NCBI RefSeq assembly: GCF_026460885.1
Contig: NZ_JAOVZW010000025.1
Coordinates: 1 to 61,081 of the forward strand
Direction of reading: 5' to 3'
DNA: 61,081 nucleotides
DNA from: Chryseobacterium formosum
GTDB lineage: Bacteria; Bacteroidota; Bacteroidia; Flavobacteriales; Weeksellaceae
The first letter of the stretch is position 1. The number at the start of each line of letters is the position of its first letter. The notes beneath the pieces were generated by a model. That model saw only the letters and a list, made by a program, of their open reading frames with translations, did not search any database and was not told where the DNA came from. The translations under genes were made by a program, and so were the position numbers. Below, one piece after another: positions 23,909-32,069 of this stretch.

Positions 23909-24526
23909 ATGGAATCAAAAAACTATCACGAAGACTTATCACACATTCGTTCCATGATGGAGCGTTCTTCAAGATTTATTTCATTAAGTGGATTATCCGG
24001 AGTTGTTGCTGGTTTAGCTGCAATTATTGGAATGGGGTATGTCTGTTTTATTTTTGAAAGAGAAGGACTGAATTATTTTGATGGTGACAGAATCAGTTTC
24101 AGTAAAAGTATGGTCAATGAATTGGTCATTACCGGAACTGTAATTCTGATTGTTGCCGTTTTAAGTGGATATTTTTTCACAGCTAATAAAAGCAGAAAAA
24201 AAGGTCTGAAAATTTGGGATGCGACAACCAAAAGACTTTTGTTTACCTTTGCAATCCCTTTGGTGACGGGAGGATTTGTTTGTTTAGGACTTTTATATCA
24301 TCATCTATTTTCATTGGTCGCTCCAGTTACATTGATTTTCTATGGATTGGCTTTGGTAAATGCAGAAAGATATACTTTGACAGATGTAAAATATTTAGGA
24401 TTTTGCCAGATTGGTTTAGGATTGATTTCTTTATTCTTTTTAGGATGGGGTTTAGTCGCTTGGACTTTCGGTTTCGGTGTTTTGCATATTGTGTATGGAT
24501 TGATTATGCATAAGAAGTATAAATAA
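23909..24526 (+). CDS. Polytopic membrane protein of unknown function
   Basis: The 205-aa protein begins with a soluble stretch, HIRSMMERSSRFISLSGLSG, that is well conserved among Bacteroidota proteins of this kind. About six hydrophobic segments follow (about 28-48, 73-93, 110-128, 133-150, 160-180, 183-198). No enzymatic motif is visible. It is the first gene after promoter-operator A, and the next gene starts 3 nt after its stop, so it forms an operon with the transglutaminase-like gene and the regulator. Confidence 0.8.
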   Translation: MESKNYHEDLSHIRSMMERSSRFISLSGLSGVVAGLAAIIGMGYVCFIFEREGLNYFDGDRISFSKSMVNELVITGTVILIVAVLSGYFFTANKSRKKGLKIWDATTKRLLFTFAIPLVTGGFVCLGLLYHHLFSLVAPVTLIFYGLALVNAERYTLTDVKYLGFCQIGLGLISLFFLGWGLVAWTFGFGVLHIVYGLIMHKKYK

Positions 24527-24529
24527 ACA

Positions 24530-25048
24530 ATGAAAAAGTTTTATACTTTTCTTGTAGTTATACTTTTAATTATATTGAGTAGAAGTTTTTTATTTAATTT
24601 CTTCTTTTCATATAAAATAATTGACGAAAGAAAAGTTTTAAAGCTAGAACAGAAAGTATCAAATAAAAATTTAAAAAGTGTAGAAGATATTATTCATGAT
24701 GAATTAAATGTAACATCATCTTTATTGAGCTTTACATTTAATAAATGTGATAGTGATCCGAACAAACTTTTGGAATCAAAAAAAGCAAATTGCATTGGAT
24801 ATTCGGCTTTTTTGGCTGCTTCAATTGATAATAAATTTTATTCAGAAAGTTTAAATAATGAATGGAGGGCAGAACATAAAGTAGGAGAAATTTATTTTTT
24901 AGGGTATAATATTCATCCACTTTTTAAGACAAAGTTTTTTAAAGATCATGATTTCGTTGTGATTGAAAATAGAAAAACAAATGAGATAATTGCGGTCGAC
25001 CCTGCATTATATGATTATTTCAAAATAAGTAAAATAAAATTAAAGTGA
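24530..25048 (+). CDS. Membrane-anchored transglutaminase-like protein
   Basis: The 172-aa protein has an N-terminal membrane anchor or signal (residues 5-30). It carries an apparent Cys-His-Asp arrangement: KANCIGYSAFLAASID, then DHDFVVIENRKTNEIIAVDPAL. This order and spacing fit the transglutaminase-like (papain-like) superfamily; the assignment rests on these motifs only. It overlaps the regulator gene by 4 nt (GTGA) and is more AT-rich than the flanking genes, as if inserted between them. Confidence 0.6.
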   Translation: MKKFYTFLVVILLIILSRSFLFNFFFSYKIIDERKVLKLEQKVSNKNLKSVEDIIHDELNVTSSLLSFTFNKCDSDPNKLLESKKANCIGYSAFLAASIDNKFYSESLNNEWRAEHKVGEIYFLGYNIHPLFKTKFFKDHDFVVIENRKTNEIIAVDPALYDYFKISKIKLK

Positions 25049-25335
25049 TTAACATCAGTCAACTCAATAAAGAATTCGAAAGCCGTGTAAGATTGGGGAT
25101 TATGTCCGTTCTTATGGTAAACGACTGGGTTGATTTTTCTGAAATGAAAAGCCTATTGGAAATTACAGACGGAAACATGGCAAGTCACAGTAATGCTTTA
25201 GAAAAAGCGAATTATATTGAAGTTAAAAAAGAATTTGTGGGTAAAAAGCCCAAGACTTCTTATCGAGTAACTCAAAACGGAAGAACTGCTTTTACGGAAC
25301 ATTTGAATGCTCTTGAAAAATTAATAGGAAGATAA
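25045..25335 (+). CDS. Winged-helix transcriptional regulator (HTH_34/MarR-like)
   Basis: This 96-aa single-domain regulator has RVRLGIMSVLMVNDWVDFSEMK (helix 1-2), LLEITDGNMASHSNALEKANYIEVKKEF (recognition helix and start of the wing) and TSYRVTQNGRTAFTEHLNAL. These match the small winged-helix family PF13601 (HTH_34). The start is GTG at 25045, overlapping the previous stop. Palindromic promoter-operators lie both upstream of its operon and just downstream of its own stop, which suggests it represses both transcription units. Confidence 0.85.
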   Translation: MINISQLNKEFESRVRLGIMSVLMVNDWVDFSEMKSLLEITDGNMASHSNALEKANYIEVKKEFVGKKPKTSYRVTQNGRTAFTEHLNALEKLIGR

Positions 25336-25356
25336 AGACTATATTTTTTTGCAAAT

Positions 25357-25380
25357 TAACTTTGAAATACAAAGTACTTT
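25357..25380 (+). promoter_or_regulatory. Promoter-operator B
   Basis: TAACTTTG (25357-25364) overlaps ACTTTG-N5-CAAAGT (25359-25375), followed by NCTTT. This is the same composite site as at 23882-23905. A -33 TTG is not evident, so the promoter may be weaker or activator-dependent. The site overlaps a TTG codon at 25362 that could otherwise be taken as a start, which argues for the ATG at 25401. Confidence 0.65.
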
Positions 25381-25400
25381 ATAAATTAAAATTAGAAATA

Positions 25401-25691
25401 ATGATGACACAAAAACAAACAACATTGGCAATTTTTGCTGTTCCTGCGCTTTTATTGGCAACAGCATTTTTAGGAAATCTTTTCGTAGAAGGTTGGAACT
25501 GGTCAGGATCTGACTTTATCGTAGCGGGAATTTTACTTTTCGGAACTGCAGGCTTAATAAGCTTAGTAAGAACTGTAGTAAAAAACAGGAATTATAAAAT
25601 CTTAATCAGTCTTTTGATTGTAGCCATTCTCATTTTGGTTTGGATGGAGCTGGCTGTTGGAATTTTCGGAACTCCATTCGCAGGAAGTTAA
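25401..25691 (+). CDS. Small membrane protein, unknown function
   Basis: The 96-aa protein has three hydrophobic segments: LAIFAVPALLLATAFLGNLF, FIVAGILLFGTAGLISLV and ILISLLIVAILILVWMELAV. It ends GTPFAGS. The start is ATG 25401, because upstream sequence is the promoter-operator. Such small three-helix proteins are common next to HTH_34 regulators in Bacteroidota. The 139-bp gap to the next gene contains a loose inverted repeat (CAGATAAAGCTG near 25730, AATCAGC near 25785) but no gene. Confidence 0.75.
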   Translation: MMTQKQTTLAIFAVPALLLATAFLGNLFVEGWNWSGSDFIVAGILLFGTAGLISLVRTVVKNRNYKILISLLIVAILILVWMELAVGIFGTPFAGS

Positions 25692-25830
25692 TATCATGTT
25701 TTTTATAATTCAAACTAAATAATTCTCACGCAGATAAAGCTGATTTTGCAGACTCCAATACTTCAAAAAATCTGTGTAATCTGTTAAATCAGCTAAAGTT
25801 TAAAATTATTACAGATAATTAAATTTAAAT

Positions 25831-26679
25831 ATGACAAGGAAAAAATTTCTCAAGAGACTTTTACAGGTTTCCGCAGTTGGAGCTTTACCTTTTCTTTATT
25901 CATGGCAGATTGAGCCTTTTTGGGTGGAATTTGTACAAAGGAAACTTCCCATTAAAAATTTACCTGAACATTTAGAAGGAAAGATTTTAATGCAGATTTC
26001 AGATTTACACGTAGGAAACAGATTCGACTGGAATTTCCTCATAGAATCTTTCGAAAAAGCTCAAGAATTTAAACCTGATTTTGTGGTTTATACGGGTGAT
26101 TATGTCAATCATGGAACTTCCGAAGATCATGAAAATTTAGAAAAAGTAATCCAAAAAGGTGTTTTCGGAACATTGGGAACTTTCGGCATCATGGGAAATC
26201 ACGACTATGGAGAAAACTGGAAAGATCTCGGTTCTTCAGAAGAGATTTGTCGCATTCTGGAAAATAATGGGGTGACAATGCTTAAAAATCAACAGACAGA
26301 ATCTCACGGTTTAAATATTATCGGTTTTGATGATTTGTGGTCGCCCAATTTTGATCCGATGAAAGTGATGAAAGATTACAATCCCAAAAAAGCCAATCTT
26401 GTGCTTTGTCACAATCCCGATGTCTGTGATAAAGATGTTTGGAACGGTTATCAAGGCTGGATTTTAAGCGGTCATACTCACGGCGGACAATGCAGAATTC
26501 CGGGAGTAATTACACCGATTCTTCCGGTGGAAAACAGAAAATATGTTTCTGGAGAAATTGATTTGGAAGACGGAAGAATGTTGTACATCAACCGTGCTTT
26601 AGGTCATTCTTTTCAGGTACGTTTTATGGTGCGTCCGGAAATTACGGTTTTTGAGCTTTGTCGAGATGAAAAAATTTGA
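25831..26679 (+). CDS. Membrane-anchored metallophosphoesterase (YkuE-like)
   Basis: The 282-aa calcineurin-like phosphoesterase has the dimetal ligands Asp58 and His60 (SDLH), Asp90 (GDY), Asn123-His124 (GNHD), a His in CHNPD and the final GHTHGGQ. The N-terminus (RKKFLKRLLQVSAVGALPFLY) is a signal anchor, possibly a Tat-like one although the second Arg is replaced by Lys. Relatives hydrolyse phosphoesters at the outer face of the membrane, some on lipids such as UDP-diacylglucosamine analogues. The substrate here is unknown. Confidence 0.88.
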   Translation: MTRKKFLKRLLQVSAVGALPFLYSWQIEPFWVEFVQRKLPIKNLPEHLEGKILMQISDLHVGNRFDWNFLIESFEKAQEFKPDFVVYTGDYVNHGTSEDHENLEKVIQKGVFGTLGTFGIMGNHDYGENWKDLGSSEEICRILENNGVTMLKNQQTESHGLNIIGFDDLWSPNFDPMKVMKDYNPKKANLVLCHNPDVCDKDVWNGYQGWILSGHTHGGQCRIPGVITPILPVENRKYVSGEIDLEDGRMLYINRALGHSFQVRFMVRPEITVFELCRDEKI

Positions 26680-26956
26680 ACTAAATAATGTTGCATTAAT
26701 TTATTTCTGCATCAGTTGGTTGATTGGGTTGTTAATTATATTATTAATTGTATTTAAAACGCAGGATGAACTAGTATACAGTCTACTTTTTTTATCTGCA
26801 ATCAATTTAGTTGTAAATCTCTTTTCAATAGTACTTCTCTTTGTTTTTTATTATGTATTTCCAGAAAATAAAACAGAATTTAAAAACTCAGCAATTCTAC
26901 TTTTTTTCAATTTTCCAATTTTATTTGTTTTCTACATAATTATTTTAATGTCTTAA
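26666..26956 (+). CDS. Small membrane protein, unknown function
   Basis: The 96-aa protein has three hydrophobic segments and no other motif. ATG 26666 overlaps the phosphoesterase gene by 14 nt. An in-frame TTG at 26651 is possible but lies deeper in that gene. It is AT-rich compared with the enzymes around it. Confidence 0.65.
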   Translation: MKKFELNNVALIYFCISWLIGLLIILLIVFKTQDELVYSLLFLSAINLVVNLFSIVLLFVFYYVFPENKTEFKNSAILLFFNFPILFVFYIIILMS

Positions 26957-26958
26957 TA

Positions 26959-27345
26959 ATGGAAAAAAAATCAAATCTTACAGAATCTCAAATTAGAGAA
27001 TGGTGGAATGACAAAAGATACCTCTATAATTTAGGATTGTTTATCTCAGGAATTATCGCATTTGTTCTTTATGTGATTGTTGGAATAAATCTTATTATGC
27101 CTTATGATGAAGGTTTTGAAATTACATTATTTACTATTGTTTTTCAAGGAATAGGATATTTAATAATGATTGTTTTCGCAAATTTATTATACTCTTTAGG
27201 TGTTGCGGAAAATCTTAATCACAATAAAGAAAATACCGATGACTTTCGAGAAAATCTATTCAATCTTGGTTTTTGGTTTTCTGTTTCATTACCATTTTTA
27301 GCTCCACTTTGGCTTTTCATATCCTACTTTTTAGAATTTTATTAA
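26959..27345 (+). CDS. Four-helix membrane protein, unknown function
   Basis: The 128-aa protein starts with a charged segment (KKSNLTESQIREWWNDKRY), then has four hydrophobic helices (about 28-48, 54-76, 100-112 and 114-126). It starts 2 nt after the previous stop. No family recognised. Confidence 0.65.
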   Translation: MEKKSNLTESQIREWWNDKRYLYNLGLFISGIIAFVLYVIVGINLIMPYDEGFEITLFTIVFQGIGYLIMIVFANLLYSLGVAENLNHNKENTDDFRENLFNLGFWFSVSLPFLAPLWLFISYFLEFY

Positions 27346-27356
27346 ATACATCAACT

Positions 27357-27842
27357 ATGAAAAAACTACGCACAAAATTTATTATTTTCATGTACGAAAA
27401 TTCCCAAAAACAGTACAGAAAATATTTTAAAAAGAAAAAAAGACAGTGGCAGTTCAATGAAGATCAACTGTTGAGTTTTAAACAAGATTCTTTGGGACGA
27501 ACTTTAGGGGAATTTTACAAAAATCATGGTTTCAGAATGATTCCGAAGATGGAAAATCACGATGTTTATCACCTGATTACCGATTGCAGTACCAATATTC
27601 AGGATGAAATTGCAATGCAGTATCTTCTTTTCGGAAACGGCAAACGCAGCGCTTATCTTCTTGGTGTTCTTGCTTTAGGCACAATCGTTTTTCCGGAATA
27701 TTTAAAAAACTATTTACAGGCTTTCAAAAAAGGTCAACAAATGAAAACTTTCCATCACTGGAATTTTGAAGAACTTTTATGGCAAAATCTCGAGAGTCTA
27801 AAAGATTTTATCAAACAAAAAGAAACTCCGGTATTTTACTGA
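27357..27842 (+). CDS. Coq4-like protein
   Basis: The 161-aa protein contains HDVYHLITDCSTNIQDE, exactly the HDxxH-x11-E metal motif of Coq4, followed by the helical segment that ends in FPEYL. Eukaryotic Coq4 acts in ubiquinone synthesis as a scaffold or C1 decarboxylase/hydroxylase. Bacteroidota make menaquinone, so a different role is likely. ATG 27357 is chosen; the upstream extension overlaps the previous gene. It precedes the DUF4153-like gene by 49 nt. Confidence 0.75.
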   Translation: MKKLRTKFIIFMYENSQKQYRKYFKKKKRQWQFNEDQLLSFKQDSLGRTLGEFYKNHGFRMIPKMENHDVYHLITDCSTNIQDEIAMQYLLFGNGKRSAYLLGVLALGTIVFPEYLKNYLQAFKKGQQMKTFHHWNFEELLWQNLESLKDFIKQKETPVFY

Positions 27843-27891
27843 CTTTAATAATTTATTTCCATCAACTATCAACTAAAACCTATCAACTAAA

Positions 27892-29268
27892 ATGAAAACA
27901 CATCACTATATATTTCTCAGCACCATCGCATTTATCATTTTATTTTATAATGAAAATGTAGGTTTAAATCTTGGTATTTTAGGCGTTTTGTACTCAGTTT
28001 TAACGCTTTTTAAAACCCCGGAAAAAAATCGCAGCAAAACTTTTCTTCTGCTTTTCGCAACAGGTATTTTGTCGAGCATTGCATTTGCTTGGTTCGGCGA
28101 TATCAGTTCGTTTTTGGCATTAACGATTTCGCTTTTGCTGCTTTCTTTCCGGTCAAAGAATCGAAGATTAAAAAGTCTTTTCCTCGTTCCTGTTTTTGTG
28201 GTAAATATTTTTACGTTTATCTGTCGTGTTTTCAGTTTTAATGAATGGTTTCCGAAAACAGAAAACTCTGGCTTTTGGAAAAAAATGGTTGCCTTTATTT
28301 TAATTCCTTTCTTATTTGTTGCTGTATTTTTTGGAATTTATGCAACGGGAAGTGATCATTTTGCAAACGTATTCAATGATTTTGAATTGGATATAAACCT
28401 TTGGCAGATTTTATGTCTTGGTGCTTTAGGATTTTTTATAGCCTTTAATTTCTTCAATTTTGTGGTTGAAAAACAAATTTATCAGCAGAATCATGTTTTA
28501 GATAATGAATTTAAAACTGAAAGCAAAATCCAAAAGCAGACCTTCTCTTTCTTAGATTTAGATTCAGAAAGAATGGGTGGCGTGATTTCACTTGTTTGTT
28601 TAAATGTATTGTTGATATTCTTTATTATTACTTACAATTACGAACAGTTTTACGAAGTCATTAAAAGTCCGAATCAACTTTCTGAAGAAACCCACGAAAG
28701 AGTAAACGCTGTCATCATGTCAATTATAATGGCGATTATGGTGATTATGTTTTATTTTAAATCAACTTTTAATTTCGATTCTAAAGCTGGCGTATTAAAA
28801 ACAGTTGCTAAAATTTGGTTGTTTCTGAATGCAGTTTTGATTATTTCTGCGATGCTGAAAAACACAGAATATATTACCAATTATGGTTTTACTTACAAAA
28901 GACTTGGTGTTTATGCTTTCCTGCTTTTATCTTTAATTGGTCTGATTCTTACGTTCATTAAAATTCAGTACAAAAAGAAAAATGCGTTCCTTTTCAACTC
29001 AATGAGCTGGTTTTTTTATGGAATGGTTTTAGTATGCAGTTACATCAATTGGGGCGGAATTATCACTTCCCAAAACATGAAACGTTCTGATTTTGCAGTC
29101 AATTATCATCTGAAATCAATCTGGTTCAGCGAAAAATATCTTTTAAAATATGCTGAAGAAAAGAAAGATTTAGAACTGAAAAAAGAAGTTTTAGAACAAA
29201 TAAAAGCTGAAAAATCATCAACAGTTTTATCTAAAATCCTTTATTATGAAACAATTCAAACTAAATAA
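27892..29268 (+). CDS. DUF4153/DUF4173-like polytopic membrane protein
   Basis: The 458-aa protein has about ten transmembrane helices and the conserved family block NYEQFYEVIKSPNQLSEETHERVNAVI followed by helices and NYGFTYKRLGVYAFLLL. It ends in a soluble helical tail (residues 400-458). Function unknown. In this phylum the family often accompanies HTH_34 regulators like the one at 25045, which fits a shared regulon. Confidence 0.75.
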   Translation: MKTHHYIFLSTIAFIILFYNENVGLNLGILGVLYSVLTLFKTPEKNRSKTFLLLFATGILSSIAFAWFGDISSFLALTISLLLLSFRSKNRRLKSLFLVPVFVVNIFTFICRVFSFNEWFPKTENSGFWKKMVAFILIPFLFVAVFFGIYATGSDHFANVFNDFELDINLWQILCLGALGFFIAFNFFNFVVEKQIYQQNHVLDNEFKTESKIQKQTFSFLDLDSERMGGVISLVCLNVLLIFFIITYNYEQFYEVIKSPNQLSEETHERVNAVIMSIIMAIMVIMFYFKSTFNFDSKAGVLKTVAKIWLFLNAVLIISAMLKNTEYITNYGFTYKRLGVYAFLLLSLIGLILTFIKIQYKKKNAFLFNSMSWFFYGMVLVCSYINWGGIITSQNMKRSDFAVNYHLKSIWFSEKYLLKYAEEKKDLELKKEVLEQIKAEKSSTVLSKILYYETIQTK

Positions 29269-29269
29269 A

Positions 29270-29797
29270 ATGAAAAAAATTGCTTTTGCTTTAATTCCTT
29301 TACTTGTAATTTCTTGTAAAAAAGAAGTTCCAGCAACAGAAACCAAAACAGATTCAATTATTGTTTCCGAACAGTCTGCAAATGCATCAAAAATTGATTC
29401 GCAAAATATAGAAATAAAAAAAGATTCTTCGAAAAACAGTAAGATTGATAATAAAGATGAAGCAACAGAAGTGAAAAATGGAGAAATTATAAAAGTTGTT
29501 GATGGTGAAAAGCTTCCTTTATTAATCGATGAAAAGTTTACAGATAAAAATCAAAAACTCATTTTGAAAATTAGGAATTACGAAAAAACGGACTTGAAAG
29601 CTTCAGTTTTACCTAAAAATAATAATATGAACATCAGATTTAATCAGATAAAAACTCCGGATGGGAAATATGATGGTCCTTTTGGAAGAGAAATCTCTTA
29701 TAAAATTCCCAAAAGTGGCGAAGTTTGGTTGATTATCGGTAAGAATTTAATGGCAGATGGAGATCTTACTGGTGAGTTTTCTGTTAGAGTAGAGTAG
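29270..29797 (+). CDS. Lipoprotein of unknown function
   Basis: The 175-aa protein has the lipobox LLVISCKKE (Cys16) and a Lys/Asp/Ser-rich linker (residues 20-75), then a compact C-terminal domain (KFTDKNQKLILKIRNY, FGREISYKIPKSGEVWLIIG). ATG 29270 gives a proper signal peptide; an in-frame ATG at 29246 inside the previous gene does not. No family recognised. Confidence 0.75.
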   Translation: MKKIAFALIPLLVISCKKEVPATETKTDSIIVSEQSANASKIDSQNIEIKKDSSKNSKIDNKDEATEVKNGEIIKVVDGEKLPLLIDEKFTDKNQKLILKIRNYEKTDLKASVLPKNNNMNIRFNQIKTPDGKYDGPFGREISYKIPKSGEVWLIIGKNLMADGDLTGEFSVRVE

Positions 29798-29858
29798 AAT
29801 TGGTATAATTTGTGCAAATGTAATTTTCTAAAATTTAATCATCATTAAATAATCAATT

Positions 29859-30374
29859 ATGAAAAATATATTTTCATTAGCAATAATATCTTCCATGGCT
29901 TTGGTAAGTTGTGGAGCGGTACAGTCGATTGTTCAGAATACATTTCCTTACACAACCAATGTTTTGGTTTCAACGGGAGTTCCAACAGATAAAGAAGTTT
30001 CCTCAACTGCAACTGCATCAAATGTGCAAACTTGGGTTGGCGGAAATAACAATGCTCAAATTAAAGATGTAAGAATTTCTGATGCTAAAATTTCTGTAGT
30101 TTCACCAACTGGCGGAAATTTGAGTGCTTTAAAATCAGTAAAGATTTATATTTCATCAAACGGAACAAGCGAAAAGCTGGTTGCATCAAGAACTTCCATT
30201 GATACGAATTCGTCGAGTTTAAATTTAGATTTAAATAATGATACGGGTTTTCTTGATAGTGTAGTAAAAAGTTCGGGCTTAAATGTACGAACGGTTTATG
30301 AACTTAAAAATCAAACAAGTTCTGATATGAACTTAAAAGTAGCACTGAATTTTAGCAGTGTTCCTCAGAGATAA
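29859..30374 (+). CDS. Lipoprotein of unknown function
   Basis: The 171-aa protein has the lipobox ALVSCG (Cys18). The mature part is rich in Ser, Thr, Asn and Val, alternating hydrophobic and polar residues as in a beta sandwich (for example VKIYISSNGTSEKLVASRTS). No known domain. It has its own 61-bp leader and a strong terminator, so it is probably monocistronic. Confidence 0.75.
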   Translation: MKNIFSLAIISSMALVSCGAVQSIVQNTFPYTTNVLVSTGVPTDKEVSSTATASNVQTWVGGNNNAQIKDVRISDAKISVVSPTGGNLSALKSVKIYISSNGTSEKLVASRTSIDTNSSSLNLDLNNDTGFLDSVVKSSGLNVRTVYELKNQTSSDMNLKVALNFSSVPQR

Positions 30375-30398
30375 AATATATCTGTTTTAAAAATCACC

Positions 30399-30432
30399 AA
30401 AAGCTTTCTTAAATTTTAAGAAAGCTTTTTTT
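30399..30432. terminator. Terminator between convergent genes
   Basis: A perfect 15-bp stem (30399-30413 with 30415-30429, AAAAGCTTTCTTAAA and its complement) has a T-run on the plus side and an A-run before it, so it can work in both directions. Confidence 0.85.
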
Positions 30433-30449
30433 AATATGATGAATTTGTG

Positions 30450-31406
30450 TTACCTGATTTTGTAGATGGCAAGCTCAGCGGTTGCATCTGTTAATACACT
30501 CAGTCCTAAACCGCCCTGAAGAACACCAAATCTAATTCTTTCACCTGCAGTAAATTGATAAATATGACTTATTTGTCCTTGAGTTAAAGCTAAATTTGCT
30601 AACGCAACTGTTACATTGATAATAGGAACCGTAAGATTTCCTAAACTAATTCCTCCAAAATAGCGATAGTCAATTGGTACTGCAGTCGATGCTGCACCTC
30701 CTGATGGAGATTTTGTAATGACAAGTCCAGGTCGATTTGCACCAAGAACTTCAAGCATTAATCCTTGTCCAGTTCTGTAGCTGTAATCAATGTGATATAG
30801 ACCGGTTGATGGAACAGTATAATAAGAATCAATTGGACCATTAGGGCCAGTAGTTATATTTGTAGTTATATTAACAATTCCCGAGACATCTACGCTTATA
30901 TCGATAGCTGGTAAAACTGTTGGAGCTGTAATATTAGTTGCTGTTGGGAGAGGAATAATTTGCACATCACTACCTAATAAGTTTAAATTAACACCTAAAA
31001 GGGCTAAACCACGATTAATTCTAGCAGCATACGCATCTCCTGTGCCTACAGGTGGAGAGGCTGTAGTAGGAAGTTTAAACCAAAGACCAGTTCCACTACT
31101 GTTTGCTGCAAATGCATCATACATAAATAATCCCGTTGTTAATACTCCTGTCGTTTTTGGTCCTGTAATAGTGGCAGGTGAAGTTACATAGACAATCGCT
31201 CCATTTTGTGCAACAGTATAGGCAGTTTCTTTTAATCTTAATGAATCTCCGGATATTCTTGGTGGGATAATTCCATCAGGAAAAGTAAGTTCAGTTCTTT
31301 TTTGAACATGAAGTGTAGCTTTGGGATCGTTAGTATTAATACCCACTTGTGCATTTATGTTGAGTGAAAACATAAAAAGTAATACAATAAGATAGCAATT
31401 TTTCAT
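30450..31406 (-). CDS. Secreted surface protein of unknown function
   Basis: The 318-aa protein has a signal peptide (to about residue 19, LNINAQ) followed by VGINTNDPKATLHVQ, the N-terminal motif shared by many Flavobacteriia surface proteins with C1q-like or fibre-like C-termini. The C-terminal 130 residues (YTVPSTGLYHIDYSYRTG, GERIRFGVLQGG) look like a C1q/TNF-type jelly roll. No T9SS sorting tail is obvious. Functions of such proteins are unknown; adhesion is plausible. Confidence 0.7.
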   Translation of the reverse strand: MKNCYLIVLLFMFSLNINAQVGINTNDPKATLHVQKRTELTFPDGIIPPRISGDSLRLKETAYTVAQNGAIVYVTSPATITGPKTTGVLTTGLFMYDAFAANSSGTGLWFKLPTTASPPVGTGDAYAARINRGLALLGVNLNLLGSDVQIIPLPTATNITAPTVLPAIDISVDVSGIVNITTNITTGPNGPIDSYYTVPSTGLYHIDYSYRTGQGLMLEVLGANRPGLVITKSPSGGAASTAVPIDYRYFGGISLGNLTVPIINVTVALANLALTQGQISHIYQFTAGERIRFGVLQGGLGLSVLTDATAELAIYKIR

Positions 31407-31499
31407 AGTCTGTTATTTTTATTTGGTTCTTAAAGGTAAACAAAAAAAATATTAACTCTTCAAAAAATTGCTTCTTTTTTTATTAATTGTGGTATGTTT

Positions 31500-31513
31500 C
31501 CGTATTTATACGG
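31500..31513. promoter_or_regulatory. Palindrome CCGTATTTATACGG
   Basis: This is a 14-bp near-perfect palindrome (CCGTAT/ATACGG) in the spacer between the surface protein gene and dtd. Twelve of its bases recur at 19724-19735. The octamer TGTGGTAT flanks it on both sides (about 31489 and 31532). No TAnnTTTG element is clearly tied to it, and its role is unknown. The rest of 31407-31619 shows no gene. Confidence 0.4.
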
Positions 31514-31619
31514 TTATTATGGTATTTTTTTGTGGTATTTTTTAGCAAATGTATAGACTTACTCTATTGAACTATGATAATTCATTAGACAATGAGAATT
31601 ATTGTACAGGTAGGGTTTG

Positions 31620-32069
31620 TTATTGTTTTGTAATTGAATCCATTACGATAGTGACAGGTCCGTGATTTATTAATGAAACTTTCATGTCTGCACCAAAAAT
31701 GCCACTTTCAACCTTCAAATATGATTTTGAAAGTTCTTCTTTAAAATATTCAAAAAGGGGAATTGCTTTATCTGGTTTTGCGGCTTTAATGAAGGATGGT
31801 CTGTTGCCTTTTTTATAATCTGCAATTAAGGTAAATTGACTGATACACAAAATTTCTCCATTAATATCTTTAATCGATAAATTGAGCTTGTCATTTTCAT
31901 CTCCAAAAACTCTGAGATTTACTATTTTTTGAACCAACCAATCTGCGTCTGTTTTTTCGTCATTTTCATCAATTCCTACCAAAAGCATAAAGCCTGTATT
32001 GATTTCTCCAACTATTTCCCCATCAACTTTTACACTTGCCTCGGAAACTCTTTGTACAACAACTTTCAT
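31620..32069 (-). CDS. dtd: D-aminoacyl-tRNA deacylase
   Basis: The 149-aa DTD enzyme removes D-amino acids (and glycine mischarged on tRNA-Ala) from tRNA. Both active-site motifs are present: SQFTL and NHGPVTI (the NxGP form of the cross-subunit Gly-Pro motif). Its ATG shares one base with the stop of the upstream gene (TAATG), so translation is coupled. Confidence 0.95.
   Translation of the reverse strand: MKVVVQRVSEASVKVDGEIVGEINTGFMLLVGIDENDEKTDADWLVQKIVNLRVFGDENDKLNLSIKDINGEILCISQFTLIADYKKGNRPSFIKAAKPDKAIPLFEYFKEELSKSYLKVESGIFGADMKVSLINHGPVTIVMDSITKQ

Noticed and set aside
25362..25400. TTG start for the small membrane protein at 25401
   Set aside because: The codons from 25362 overlap the -7 element and operator palindrome, so they are probably not translated.
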